This document shows, one piece after another, positions 1 through 9,104 of a stretch of 64,000 bases of DNA. Under the pieces are notes generated by a model that ran no database searches, was not told the DNA's origin, and saw nothing but the letters and a program-made list of their open reading frames with translations. Made by a program: the position numbers and the translations under genes. Position 1 is the stretch's first letter; each line of letters opens with the position of its first letter. The stretch is from Listeria booriae (GTDB taxonomy: Bacteria; Bacillota; Bacilli; Lactobacillales; Listeriaceae), in NCBI RefSeq assembly GCF_000766865.1, contig NZ_JNFA01000001.1, positions 1 through 64,000 on the forward strand, in the 5' to 3' direction.

Positions 1-233
1 TTTTTTGGACTGAGTTCAAAACTCTTAGCTTGAATCAATCGGACTTTGTCGTTTTCCCATCATCATACATCCTTTCTTATTTAAGTTTAGTTAGCTAAAA
101 TACTACTTTCGCAATATTTCATTCATTTGTGCCTATTTCGCTTACTTTCTTGTCCAAGTATATAATAGGATTTCGAAGTCGTTTTCTAAGATTCAGGAAA
201 AAATAGGGCAATTTGCGAATAATTTGTGTCTTC
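1..233. other. Intergenic region at window edge
   Basis: No convincing gene. On the minus strand a GGATG-like ribosome site precedes short reading frames starting at 70 and 66 that stop within 14 codons, so they look like a leader peptide or a decayed start, not a gene running off the edge. A TATATACT-like -10 lies near 155-165 on the minus strand. The stretch lies just downstream of the Crp-type regulator at 234-950. Confidence 0.4.
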
Positions 234-950
234 TTACGAAAAAACTGCTAATTTCGTTTCTAGCTTCGATTTATCCATATAGATCGCACTCTTAATTGTG
301 TAGATGTAGCCTTCTTCTTGTAGTTTTTGCAAAACGTTGGTCACAGTATTCGGATTTAAGTTCGTATATTGCGCAATCATGCCTTTGCTGATTTGTTTAG
401 GGAAGCTGATAATGTTTTTTTCTGATGTTGTTTCCCCGTATTTCTCGCCGAATTCGAGTAGCACTTTGCTGATTCTTTGTCTTGTTGGAAGTCTAAGTAA
501 CTCCTCTTTTTTCGCCATATGGTGTACGCGATTTTGCATATGCACATAGTGGTAAAAATAGCCTTCTTGTGTGTTAATTATTTTTTCAATGATGTCTTCT
601 TTAGCATATCTAGTCACAACTAGCTCGTCGGATAGAACTTGGTACTTATAGAACGCATCGCTTCCAAGCATCAAATTAGAAAAGCCAAGAACGTCACTTG
701 TTGTGTAAAAATCGACCACTACCTCACCTTCGATAGTAGCTGTTACAATGCCTTCCTCGATGAAATAAACCGCATTTAAGTCAGAATTGCTTTTAAAAAT
801 AGTATCGTTTCGGTTGAATATCTTCTTCACACCACTTGTCGGAAAAATACTGTCTGTTTCTATAAATTGACGAAATTTGCGCTCGCTGAATTGGCTTGTT
901 ATAGACTCTTCACTGTATAGGTTATTCATTTCTATCATTTTCTGCCGCAT
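234..950 (-). CDS. Crp/Fnr-family transcriptional regulator (PrfA-like), copy 1
   Basis: The 238-residue protein has an N-terminal cyclic-nucleotide-binding-type beta barrel (about residues 35-130, with VYFIEEGIVTATIEGEVVVDF) and a C-terminal winged helix (about 150-225, with recognition-helix region MIAQYTNLNPNTVTNVLQKLQ). Length and layout match the Listeria Crp/PrfA group. The start at 950 has a strong AGGAGG seven to nine bases upstream. It is a close paralog of the regulator at 9404-10120: both have FSE.KFRQFI near the N-terminus, and NTQEGY.YHY.HMQN and QLPT-like segments later. It lies downstream of, and co-directional with, the pva copy at 1231-2220, but a terminator sits between them. 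Ligand and targets are unknown. Confidence 0.9.
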   Translation of the reverse strand: MRQKMIEMNNLYSEESITSQFSERKFRQFIETDSIFPTSGVKKIFNRNDTIFKSNSDLNAVYFIEEGIVTATIEGEVVVDFYTTSDVLGFSNLMLGSDAFYKYQVLSDELVVTRYAKEDIIEKIINTQEGYFYHYVHMQNRVHHMAKKEELLRLPTRQRISKVLLEFGEKYGETTSEKNIISFPKQISKGMIAQYTNLNPNTVTNVLQKLQEEGYIYTIKSAIYMDKSKLETKLAVFS

Positions 951-1165
951 GTAAATTCCTCCTCTCTGTTTTATTTCAATTTTTATGTGCCTTCGTCATA
1001 GTAGTGAACGGAACTTAGTATAGAACATAAATCTGGATTCATTTTCTATAAACCAGAATACAAATATAGTTTTTTGAACATTTTATGACTTTTTAGATTA
1101 TTTATAGGTGTATTTTAGCTTCCAAGGCTTGTTAGATTCGTTAGGGTTAAATGTTATAAATTGTG

Positions 1166-1197
1166 AAGAAAAAGGAGGTTTACAGCCTCCTTTTTCT
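1166..1197 (-). terminator. Rho-independent terminator after pva copy A
   Basis: A 10-bp stem AAAAAGGAGG / CCTCCTTTTT (1169-1178 with 1186-1195) with a 7-nt loop and T-runs on both strands. It lies about 35 nt downstream of the pva stop at 1231 and probably works in both directions. Nothing else is recognised in 951-1230 apart from the AT-rich upstream region of the regulator. Confidence 0.8.
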
Positions 1198-1230
1198 AAT
1201 ATGCAATATTTCTTTGTATTCAAGAAATAT

Positions 1231-2220
1231 TTATATTAATTGGTTTATATTTTGTACTGTATCCACAATATACGTGGTAGGTTCTTTTGTATTTTCTAAA
1301 ACTTCATCCGTCAATGTTACACTGTTGATTTGGTTGTTTTCGTACGATGTGAAGTAGTACGTCTTGCTTTCCGAACACATCGATGCCACATATTGCGTGA
1401 AATCAGGGTCGCCATTGTCTTTGATGACAGCCCCATTTGGGATGCGGACACTGTTCAAGATGTACCATACATTTGTGATTGCTTCTTCTTCATTTTTAGC
1501 TGGAACAACGTTTTCTTTTAAATAAGCCGCGCGGACAAAGCGTTCTGGTGGTGTGAAGCCGCCTGGTAACTTGCTTGTTCCAGTTCCTTGTGAGAATGGT
1601 TTGGCGACATAGTCACCGAACTTCACTGGCGCGAGTTGTTTGGCTTGTAAGCCTGTGTAGTTTCTCAAGTTTTCAATGTGCCATTCGAGGCGTGGCGTGT
1701 TTGTCATAACGCCTACCGGGTTTTCTTTGATGCGTAATGTCGTTTCCGTTGGTTCAATCACTGCGCAACGTCCGCTCTTATCCGTGAAAATCCAATGTAG
1801 CGGCGTCGTGATTCCTAGTAACGCTACCGGCTGATCCACTAAGTTAATATCCGCCAACTTCGCTGCCACATCTTCAATCGTCGCACATGTCCCTAACATC
1901 CAAAGTAAGAATTCCTGCGGGGCTAAATTAATTTTTCCATCAATAGCTTCTGGTGCATAAACCGCTTCACCTGGAAGATACAGCGACGCACAACTCAATC
2001 CTTTTTCATTCAACCCATCTGCGAAAATGTATTTATCGAGCTCTCTACCTGCTCCAACAAATGCGTATTCATTCATGTACTCCACACCGTCTGTCGATGA
2101 TTGCCACACATAATTCCTCGGGCTAATCGTTGGGTTCGCCTCCAAAATAAAAGCGAAATCCATTGTTCTTGATAATAAATGTTTTCCATCTAACGTTTCT
2201 AATACTAAGCTTGTGCACAT
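1231..2220 (-). CDS. pva: Choloylglycine hydrolase family protein / penicillin V acylase, copy A
   Basis: A 329-residue Ntn hydrolase that cleaves amide bonds; in this family Cys2 becomes the N-terminal nucleophile after Met removal. Visible catalytic-type residues are Cys2 (MCTSLV), Arg18 and Asp21 (LSRTMDF), Asn174 (GVMTNTP) and Arg227/Arg230 (PPERFVR). It differs from copy C (13770-14759) at only about seven residues, so it is a recent duplicate. The start is set by GAAGGAGAG eight bases before ATG. The leader and promoter resemble those of copy C. In stress survival islet 1 of L. monocytogenes the equivalent gene, pva, accompanies gadD/gadT; here no gad genes follow. A bile salt hydrolase activity cannot be excluded by eye. 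Confidence 0.88.
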   Translation of the reverse strand: MCTSLVLETLDGKHLLSRTMDFAFILEANPTISPRNYVWQSSTDGVEYMNEYAFVGAGRELDKYIFADGLNEKGLSCASLYLPGEAVYAPEAIDGKINLAPQEFLLWMLGTCATIEDVAAKLADINLVDQPVALLGITTPLHWIFTDKSGRCAVIEPTETTLRIKENPVGVMTNTPRLEWHIENLRNYTGLQAKQLAPVKFGDYVAKPFSQGTGTSKLPGGFTPPERFVRAAYLKENVVPAKNEEEAITNVWYILNSVRIPNGAVIKDNGDPDFTQYVASMCSESKTYYFTSYENNQINSVTLTDEVLENTKEPTTYIVDTVQNINQLI

Positions 2221-2334
2221 AATTTATTCTCTCCTTCAAAATTTTATTTACTATTTATTATAGCTAGTTTTTTGTATGTTTTTATACTTTTGATGTTTTG
2301 GCGGTACGTTATTAACTGTCCTATTTTCCTGTCA

Positions 2335-2420
2335 AAACGTTGTCGCATCCTCATGTCTCTCTCACTTACAATACCTATTATATCGAATTCCAGACGTTGC
2401 AAATCCTTGTTTTTGTCGTA
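2335..2420 (-). promoter_or_regulatory. Promoter and conserved leader of pva copy A
   Basis: On the minus strand TATAAT lies at 2382-2377. The element ACGACAAAA (2419-2411) ends exactly 28 nt upstream of it. The 51 bp at 2335-2385, which include the -10 and the first transcribed bases, are identical to 14881-14931 upstream of pva copy C, whereas flanking sequence is only roughly three-quarters alike. No good -35 hexamer is visible, which suggests activator dependence (inference). The rest of 2221-2613 holds the two leaders of the divergent pva genes. Confidence 0.6.
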
Positions 2421-2613
2421 TCGTTTGCCCTTTTTTGGTAATTCTGTTCTAGCTAAAAAATAACTAGTCTATTAACATTTCAGAAATTGTACTATTTTTG
2501 TAAAGTTTTCCTCTTTTTTAGTTTTGTTTATAAGTTCAGGGGTATTATGACTGTAATATATATTATGCTTTTGATATATATTTCTAGTCATTCTATAAAA
2601 AGGAGGAAGTAGC

Positions 2614-3612
2614 ATGTGTACAAGTTTTGTTTATCAAACGAAAGGCGAAAATTTATTTTTATCTCGAACCATGGATTTTGGATTTACGCTGGATGCAAAA
2701 CCGGTGGCTCTGCCGCGTGGATATACTTTTGAATCCGATGTTGATGGTGAACGCTATTCGGGAAAATACGCATTGATTGGCGCTGGCAGAAATTTAGGAA
2801 AATATATTTTAGCAGATGGGGTTAATGAACATGGGCTAGCCTGCGCCTCGTTGTATCTACCTAGTGAAGCTGTCTATTCGAAAAATACCGAAGCGGGTAA
2901 AACCAATCTCGCGCCTCACGAATTCTTACTTTGGGCCTTGTCCTTCTGTAAAGATGTTAGCGAATTAAGAGAAGTGCTCCAAACCATTCATCTGGTTGAT
3001 CAAAAAGTAGACCTACTCGGCATCACCACGCCACTTCACTGGATTTTCTATGATAAATCAGGAAACGTTGCCGTTATTGAGCCGACAGATCCTTCGTTCA
3101 AATTAACATTGAAAGAAAATCCCGTTGGCGTTATGACTAACACACCTTCCCTTGAATGGCATTTTAAAAATTTAACTAATTATATTGATATTACACCTGA
3201 GCAAAAAACTTCCGCAAAATTTGGCAAATTTGAAGCACATCCTTTTTCACAAGGTGGTGGAACTTTGGGCTTGCCAGGTGGATATACACCGCCAGAACGC
3301 TTTGTCCGCGCGGCTTATTTGAAAGAACATATTCAGGAAGCAAACAATGAGCAAGAAGGTGTCACCAATGTTTGGTACGTTTTAAAAAGCGTTACAATAC
3401 CTAAAGGCGCCGTCATCAAATCCGATGGAACACCCGATTTAACGCAATATACGTCTTCTATGTGCGTGTCTTCACTGACTTATTATTTTACACCATACGG
3501 CAATCAACGCATTACAGGATGCAAGCTTGACGACGATTTTATCAATCATTCACAAACCCCATACGAGTGGGATGTATTGCAAACCGAAGATATCTTATAT
3601 AAGGAGCGATAA
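2614..3612 (+). CDS. pva: Choloylglycine hydrolase family protein / penicillin V acylase, copy B
   Basis: A 332-residue Ntn hydrolase of the same family as copies A and C but clearly diverged from them. Cys2 (MCTSFV), Arg18/Asp21 (LSRTMDF), the GVMTNTP Asn and PPERFVRAAYL are all kept, so it should be active. AAAAGGAGG precedes the ATG. The stop is followed two bases later by the gadD start, which indicates an operon pva-gadD-gadT-yhgE. The promoter region differs from that of copies A and C and lacks the ACGACAAAA element, so this operon is probably controlled differently (inference). Confidence 0.88.
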   Translation: MCTSFVYQTKGENLFLSRTMDFGFTLDAKPVALPRGYTFESDVDGERYSGKYALIGAGRNLGKYILADGVNEHGLACASLYLPSEAVYSKNTEAGKTNLAPHEFLLWALSFCKDVSELREVLQTIHLVDQKVDLLGITTPLHWIFYDKSGNVAVIEPTDPSFKLTLKENPVGVMTNTPSLEWHFKNLTNYIDITPEQKTSAKFGKFEAHPFSQGGGTLGLPGGYTPPERFVRAAYLKEHIQEANNEQEGVTNVWYVLKSVTIPKGAVIKSDGTPDLTQYTSSMCVSSLTYYFTPYGNQRITGCKLDDDFINHSQTPYEWDVLQTEDILYKER

Positions 3613-3614
3613 TT

Positions 3615-5027
3615 ATGTTACATGATCGAAGAAATGAAAAACACGACGCTAAAATGCCAATTTACGGAAGCTATGCGGAGGATTCTGCTATCGTTAAAAC
3701 ATCATTAAGAAGGTCTCCGATTGACGCACAAATAGCTTACCGCCTAATTTCCGACGAACTAATGGATGAAGGTAACGCACGTCAGAACTTCGCGACATTT
3801 TGTCAAACCTATATGGAACCAGAAGCTGTACAATTAATGAGTGAAACGCTAGAAAAGAACGCCATTGATAAATCCGAATACCCACAAACCGCAAAACTAG
3901 AAAATTACTGCGTCAATGTTTTGGCTGATTTATGGAGTGTCCAAAAAGACGATGACTTCATTGGTACGTCCACAGTTGGCTCGAGTGAAGCGTGTATGCT
4001 CGCTGGGATGGCAATGAAATTCAGATGGCGCACGATGGCTAAAGAAAACGGCCTTGATATCAATGCACAAAAACCAAACCTGATTATTTCGTCCGGTTTT
4101 CAAGTTTGTTGGGAAAAATTCGGTGTCTATTGGGATGTTGATTTGATTGAAGTTCCTGTGGATAGCAAACATATGAGTATTAATACAGATATTCTCATGG
4201 ATTACGTCAATGAATACACCATTGGAATCGTTGGCATTCTGGGGATTACTTACACTGGTAAATTCGATGATATCGAAAAAATAAACCATCTCGTTGACGA
4301 CTATAACAAGAAGAGCAAATGGCATGAGCTCGTTATCCATGTCGATGGCGCAAGCGGTGCGATGTTTACACCATTCGTGAACCCTGAATTACCTTGGGAT
4401 TTCCGTCTTAAACATGTCGTTTCGATTAATACATCCGGTCACAAATACGGTCTCGTTTATCCTGGTATTGGCTGGGTGCTTTGGAAAGATAAGAAATACT
4501 TGCCTGAAGAGCTGGTTTTCGATGTGAGTTATTTAGGAGGTCACATGCCGACCATGGCAATCAATTTCTCGAGAAGCGCTAGCCAAGTCATCGCGCAATA
4601 CTACAACTTCTTACGTCTTGGTTTTGATGGCTATCGCGGCATTCATGAAAGAACGAAGAAAGTAGCCCTCTTCCTATCCAAAGCGCTTGAAGAAACAGGA
4701 CTTTTTGAAATTTATAATGACGGCGCTAATTTGCCAATCGTCTGTTACACGTTAAAAGCTGATACAGACAAAGAATGGACCTTGTACGATTTAACCGACC
4801 GCTTACAAATGAAAGGCTGGCAAGTTCCGACCTATCCACTTCCAAAAGATATGGAGGACGTCTTAATTCAACGCTACGTATGCCGGGCTGACTTAGGTTT
4901 TAACGTCGCCGAAGAATTTGTAGCCGATTTAAATGAAGCTGTTGAAGAACTAGATAAAGCAAGAATTCTAGCACCAAAAGCCGAAACGACAGATGGCAAA
5001 AAAGAAACAAGAGGATTTACGCACTAA
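3615..5027 (+). CDS. gadD: Glutamate decarboxylase, copy 1
   Basis: A 470-residue PLP enzyme that converts glutamate and a proton to GABA and CO2, using up cytoplasmic protons under acid stress. The PLP lysine is Lys277 in INTSGHKYG and the PLP-pairing Asp is Asp244 in HVDGASGAMF; length matches the GadA/GadB family (about 466). The protein ends in GFTH; E. coli GadB also has a near-terminal His that shuts the active site at neutral pH, so a similar role is possible. AAGGAGCG overlaps the end of pva, giving tight coupling. A paralog lies at 12322-13710. An intercistronic hairpin separates it from gadT. Confidence 0.95.
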   Translation: MLHDRRNEKHDAKMPIYGSYAEDSAIVKTSLRRSPIDAQIAYRLISDELMDEGNARQNFATFCQTYMEPEAVQLMSETLEKNAIDKSEYPQTAKLENYCVNVLADLWSVQKDDDFIGTSTVGSSEACMLAGMAMKFRWRTMAKENGLDINAQKPNLIISSGFQVCWEKFGVYWDVDLIEVPVDSKHMSINTDILMDYVNEYTIGIVGILGITYTGKFDDIEKINHLVDDYNKKSKWHELVIHVDGASGAMFTPFVNPELPWDFRLKHVVSINTSGHKYGLVYPGIGWVLWKDKKYLPEELVFDVSYLGGHMPTMAINFSRSASQVIAQYYNFLRLGFDGYRGIHERTKKVALFLSKALEETGLFEIYNDGANLPIVCYTLKADTDKEWTLYDLTDRLQMKGWQVPTYPLPKDMEDVLIQRYVCRADLGFNVAEEFVADLNEAVEELDKARILAPKAETTDGKKETRGFTH

Positions 5028-5034
5028 AATGGCG

Positions 5035-5072
5035 ATGGATCACGAGAAGCACTCCCGTTTTTCGTGATCCAT
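5035..5072 (+). promoter_or_regulatory. Intercistronic hairpin between gadD and gadT, copy 1
   Basis: A perfect 11-bp stem, ATGGATCACGA (5035-5045) with TCGTGATCCAT (5062-5072), and a 16-nt loop. No T-run follows directly, so it looks more like an mRNA processing or stability element, or a weak attenuator, than a full terminator. The second gad operon has a hairpin of unrelated sequence at the same place. Confidence 0.6.
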
Positions 5073-5097
5073 TTAAAATTAGAAAGGGGTTTTCAAA

Positions 5098-6600
5098 ATG
5101 GCTGGAAAAAAGGAGTTAACATTATTCGGCTTTTTCGCAATCACTGCATCACTTTTTATCACCGTTTATGAATATCCTACCTTCGCTACATCCGGATTTA
5201 AACTGGCCTTCTTTCTTATCTTTTGCGGTATTTTATGGTTTTTGCCTGTGGCGCTTTGCTCAGCAGAGATGGCGACAGTCAAGGGCTGGCAAGAAGGCGG
5301 TATTTTTACTTGGGTAGGAAAAACACTCGGTGAACGTTATGGCTTCGCGGCGATTTTTTTCCAATGGTTTCAAGTAACTGTCGGCTTTGTGACAATGATT
5401 TATTTCATTCTCGGAGCATTGGCTTATGTCTTTGATTTTAAAGCTTTAGACAATGATCCACTCATAAAGTTCTTAGGTGTTATTGTTATTTTCTGGATTT
5501 TAACGTTTGTTTCACTTGGGGGAACGAATAGAACAGCGAAAATCACCAAACTCGGCTTTATTTTTGGGATTACGCTTCCTGTTATTTTAATGTTTATCCT
5601 CGCTATTTTTTATTTTGCAAAAGGAAATCCGATTGAAATCAAGTTTACAATGGACAGTTTTGTTCCTAAAATTACTGATTTTTCAGCACTTGCGATTTTC
5701 ATTCTCGCCTACATGGGGGTTGAAGCATCGGCGCCGCACATCAATGAAATGAAAAATCCGAAACGCGACTATCCAATTGCCATGGTTTTGATCGTTATTG
5801 TCGGTATTGGGCTAAGTACACTCGGCGGTCTTTCTGTCGCATCTGTCGTTCCCGCGCATGAGCTAAGCCTTAGTTCTGGTGTTGTCCAAGCTTTCGAAAG
5901 ACTTATTTTACAAAATGGTGATGGTTTAACTTGGCTTGTAAAAGTGCTGGCCTTTCTTGTCGCTTTTGGCGTTATGGGGCAAGTCAGTTCTTGGATTGTC
6001 GGGCCAACTTCTGGTATGTACACAGTCGCCCAAAAAGGCGTTATTCCTAAAAAGTTAGCTAAAACAAATAAAAATGATGTACCGGTCATTTTAATTGGCA
6101 TCCAAGGCATTATGGTGACGGCTTGGGCAGCAATTCTAACATTTGGCGGTGGCGGAAATAACGTATCGTTCCTAACAGCCATCTCGCTTACGGTTGTCAT
6201 TTACTTGGTCGGCTACGTTCTTTTCTTCCTCGGCTATCTTGTTTTAGTGTTCAAGAAAAAGAACTTAGAACGTTCCTTCGAAATTGGCGGCGGTCCATTT
6301 GTTAAAACACTTATCGCTTGTATTGGCCTATTCATCTCCGTGCTAGCGATTGCCTACTCCTTCGTTCCCCCATCCAGCTTAAAACCAGATGAATACGAAT
6401 CCTACAAACACATTCTAGCGATTAGCCTTGCCCTAACAACGATTTTACCATTCGTCATCTACATGTTCACCGCACCAGACAATCAACTGCATTTAAAAGA
6501 ACTAAAAACACTCGACAGCTCAAAAATAGACAAATTCACACATCCAATGGGACGTATTCGGGCAGAATTCAGTAAAAAAGATCAGTCTGGAGGGGATTAA
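5098..6600 (+). CDS. gadT: Glutamate/GABA antiporter, copy 1
   Basis: A 500-residue APC-superfamily membrane protein of the GadC/GadT type, which imports glutamate and exports GABA made by GadD. About twelve hydrophobic segments are visible. Conserved stretches include the N-terminal FITVYEYPTFATSGF, YMGVEASAPHINEMKNPKRDYP and the ILTFGGGGNNVSFLTAISL loop. The hydrophilic tail of about 45 residues may correspond to the pH-gating C-plug known in E. coli GadC (family knowledge). GAAAGGGG precedes ATG. A near full-length paralog lies at 10774-12225. Confidence 0.93.
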   Translation: MAGKKELTLFGFFAITASLFITVYEYPTFATSGFKLAFFLIFCGILWFLPVALCSAEMATVKGWQEGGIFTWVGKTLGERYGFAAIFFQWFQVTVGFVTMIYFILGALAYVFDFKALDNDPLIKFLGVIVIFWILTFVSLGGTNRTAKITKLGFIFGITLPVILMFILAIFYFAKGNPIEIKFTMDSFVPKITDFSALAIFILAYMGVEASAPHINEMKNPKRDYPIAMVLIVIVGIGLSTLGGLSVASVVPAHELSLSSGVVQAFERLILQNGDGLTWLVKVLAFLVAFGVMGQVSSWIVGPTSGMYTVAQKGVIPKKLAKTNKNDVPVILIGIQGIMVTAWAAILTFGGGGNNVSFLTAISLTVVIYLVGYVLFFLGYLVLVFKKKNLERSFEIGGGPFVKTLIACIGLFISVLAIAYSFVPPSSLKPDEYESYKHILAISLALTTILPFVIYMFTAPDNQLHLKELKTLDSSKIDKFTHPMGRIRAEFSKKDQSGGD

Positions 6601-6601
6601 C

Positions 6602-9088
6602 GTGAAAATGATAAAAGCAGAATGGAAAAACCTGCTGCAAAACAAAGTCCTGCTAATCTCCTTTATTGCAATACTTTCCATCCCAATCCTATACGCCGGT
6701 TTCTTCTTAAAGTCCGTTTGGGACCCCTATCAAGAAACAAGCCATTTACCAGTTGCCGTAGTCAATGAAGATCAATCCATCACTTTCCAAGGGCAAAAAG
6801 TCGATGTGGGCGATCAACTTACCGCGCAACTCAAAAAGAATCATAACCTCGATTGGGACTTCGTTTCTGCAGACGAAGCAAATAAAGGCATGAAAGATTT
6901 AAAATATTATCTAATCGTGAAAATTCCGAAAGACTTTTCAGCAAACGCTATCACGTTAATCGACGAAAAGCCTAAAAAAATGAATCTAACTTATGAAACA
7001 AACGGCTCGCTCAACTTCATTGCCGAAGAAATTGGCGAAATCGGCATCCGTGAAGTAGAGTCACAAGTCAATAATCAAGTAACCGAAGCTTACGGTGATG
7101 CACTCGTAAAAGTAGCCGACAAAATTGGTAGTGGCATGAAACAAGCCGCAAACGGAGCTGACCAAATTGATCAAGGTACGCAAAAACTCGGAGCTGGCAA
7201 CACAGAAATTACAGATAATCTAGATAAGCTAGCCTCCAGCACAGTCACTTTTTCGGGTGGTATGAATCAGTTACAGAACGGCCTTGTCACCTACACAAAC
7301 GGGGTTAGCGAACTCGACACAGGCGCCAACAAACTATATTCCGGCTCCTCCCAACTGGAAAATGGCATCAATGAACTTTACGGCAATATCCCAGCACTTG
7401 AAAACGGCACATCCGAACTACAAAGCGGGCTCACACAGCTTTCCGCAGGCTCCGCGAAGTTAGAAAATGGTTTACAAGAACTACAACAAAACCTAGACGC
7501 ACCATCTGCAAAACAGAAAATCAAAGAACTACAAAGCGGCATGAATCAGTTTGAGCAAGGTTTGAACTTACTAAACAGTAAAGTGAATAATCCTGCAATC
7601 GATACGCTAGAAAATAAAATTAAAAGTTTTTCACCCGTTTTAAATCGTATCGAGGGTAACCTCTCAGACCTAGAAACTGCGCTCAGTCCTAGCGGGCAGC
7701 AACAATATCTGGACCAAATGACTGCACAAGTTAACAGTACGAGCTTGACCCCAGCAGAGAAACAAACATTAATCAACAACATCACCCAAATTTTCAATCA
7801 ACAAGTAAGCGACCATCAAGCCTTACTTACTGATATGAGAGCTGATATCAATCTCGTATTAAATGATTTAGAAGACATTCCGAAAGGTTTAGCCGCTGTG
7901 CAACAATTACAAGGCGGTGTTTCTGAACTAGCAATCAACTTCCCACAAATCAAAAATGGCACTAATCAACTCGCTGGTTCGCTAAATACCATTTCAAGCG
8001 CAGTAGGAACTTCTGGAAACCAAAATACATTGTTAGGCGGCGCAACTGCTCTAAATGCTGGTATCAATCAAGCTGCCGGTGGTGTCAATGAACTCAATGC
8101 CAAAGTTCCCGTGCTAGCTGCGGGTGTTGGTAAATTAGACGCCGGAAGCAAACAACTAAATAGCGGCACCGCACAACTTGTCGCTGGGACAAATAAATTA
8201 AACACGAATAGTCCTGAACTTTTAAGTGGAGCCAATAAATTAGCGACTGGCTCGGATGAACTCGAATCAGGCTCCGCAAAACTAGCAGCTGGCTCACAAA
8301 CACTTGGTCAAGGAATTACCAAACTTGAAAGCGGTTCTGATGAGCTCGCCACCAAATTAGACGCAGCGGCAACTTCTTTTAATGACTTGAATGTGAATAA
8401 AGACAATATCGAAATGCTCGCTTCACCTGTCAAATTGGATTCCAAACCGTACAGTGTTGTGAAAAGTTACGGCCAAGCTTTGGCGCCATACGTGATGTCT
8501 CTTGCGTTATATGTAGGCTGTCTCGTTCTAAACTTTGTTTTCCCAATCCGCAAAGTATCTATGTTAGAGCAAACAAGTACAGCTTGGTGGGCAAGTAAAG
8601 TAAGTATCGGCTTATTTGCCGCAATAGCGATGGCGATTATTCAAGTCAGCGTCATGCTCTTACTAGGACTGCAGGTAGACAATATTTTCGAGTTCTATCT
8701 GACAGCACTCGTCACCGTCTTAGCTTACATGGCGATTATCATGTTCCTAGCCATGGCATTCGACAATCCAGGACGCTTCGCAGCAATGATTCTACTCATC
8801 ATTCAACTAGCCGGTGCGGGAGGAACATTCCCAATCCAGCTTACGAACTCATTCTTTGAAGCGATTCACCCATTCCTGCCAATGACGTATTCTATCTACG
8901 CATTCCGGGAAGCCATCACAGGCGGTATCGGCACGAGTCTCTTCACGCAAAGCCTCACGATACTATTCATCATTTTCATCGTCTTCAACGTTCTGTTGTG
9001 GTTCGCGATGCGAATTCTGCAGAAAAAACATCTCGATGGTATCTCGCAGTTGGATAATAATCAGGAATTACAAGGCTTAGAGAAATAA
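6602..9088 (+). CDS. yhgE: YhgE/Pip-family membrane protein, copy 1
   Basis: An 828-residue protein with one N-terminal membrane segment (about 12-35), a long extracytoplasmic domain made of repeated G-x-x-x-L-x-x-G-type heptads (for example SGSSQLENGINELYG and AGTNKLNTNSPEL), and about five C-terminal membrane segments from residue 620 on. This is the layout of the YhgE/Pip (phage infection protein) family, which is distantly related to ABC-2-type membrane proteins. The GTG start at 6602, two bases after gadT, has GGAGGGG at good spacing, so it is cotranscribed with the gad genes. The biochemical role is not established; linkage to gad suggests envelope stress or export. A paralog lies at 16760-19540. 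Confidence 0.88.
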   Translation: MKMIKAEWKNLLQNKVLLISFIAILSIPILYAGFFLKSVWDPYQETSHLPVAVVNEDQSITFQGQKVDVGDQLTAQLKKNHNLDWDFVSADEANKGMKDLKYYLIVKIPKDFSANAITLIDEKPKKMNLTYETNGSLNFIAEEIGEIGIREVESQVNNQVTEAYGDALVKVADKIGSGMKQAANGADQIDQGTQKLGAGNTEITDNLDKLASSTVTFSGGMNQLQNGLVTYTNGVSELDTGANKLYSGSSQLENGINELYGNIPALENGTSELQSGLTQLSAGSAKLENGLQELQQNLDAPSAKQKIKELQSGMNQFEQGLNLLNSKVNNPAIDTLENKIKSFSPVLNRIEGNLSDLETALSPSGQQQYLDQMTAQVNSTSLTPAEKQTLINNITQIFNQQVSDHQALLTDMRADINLVLNDLEDIPKGLAAVQQLQGGVSELAINFPQIKNGTNQLAGSLNTISSAVGTSGNQNTLLGGATALNAGINQAAGGVNELNAKVPVLAAGVGKLDAGSKQLNSGTAQLVAGTNKLNTNSPELLSGANKLATGSDELESGSAKLAAGSQTLGQGITKLESGSDELATKLDAAATSFNDLNVNKDNIEMLASPVKLDSKPYSVVKSYGQALAPYVMSLALYVGCLVLNFVFPIRKVSMLEQTSTAWWASKVSIGLFAAIAMAIIQVSVMLLLGLQVDNIFEFYLTALVTVLAYMAIIMFLAMAFDNPGRFAAMILLIIQLAGAGGTFPIQLTNSFFEAIHPFLPMTYSIYAFREAITGGIGTSLFTQSLTILFIIFIVFNVLLWFAMRILQKKHLDGISQLDNNQELQGLEK

Positions 9089-9104
9089 AGTAAACCATCA
9101 TAAA

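Noticed and set aside
24-70. Possible gene start on the minus strand running off the window edge
   Set aside because: Both ATG frames after the GGATG site stop within 14 codons, so no gene extends past position 1.
1231-2220. Firm assignment of pva genes as bile salt hydrolase (bsh)
   Set aside because: The Ntn catalytic residues are common to both activities; the linkage with gadD/gadT fits pva of stress survival islet 1 better. Substrate cannot be read from sequence.
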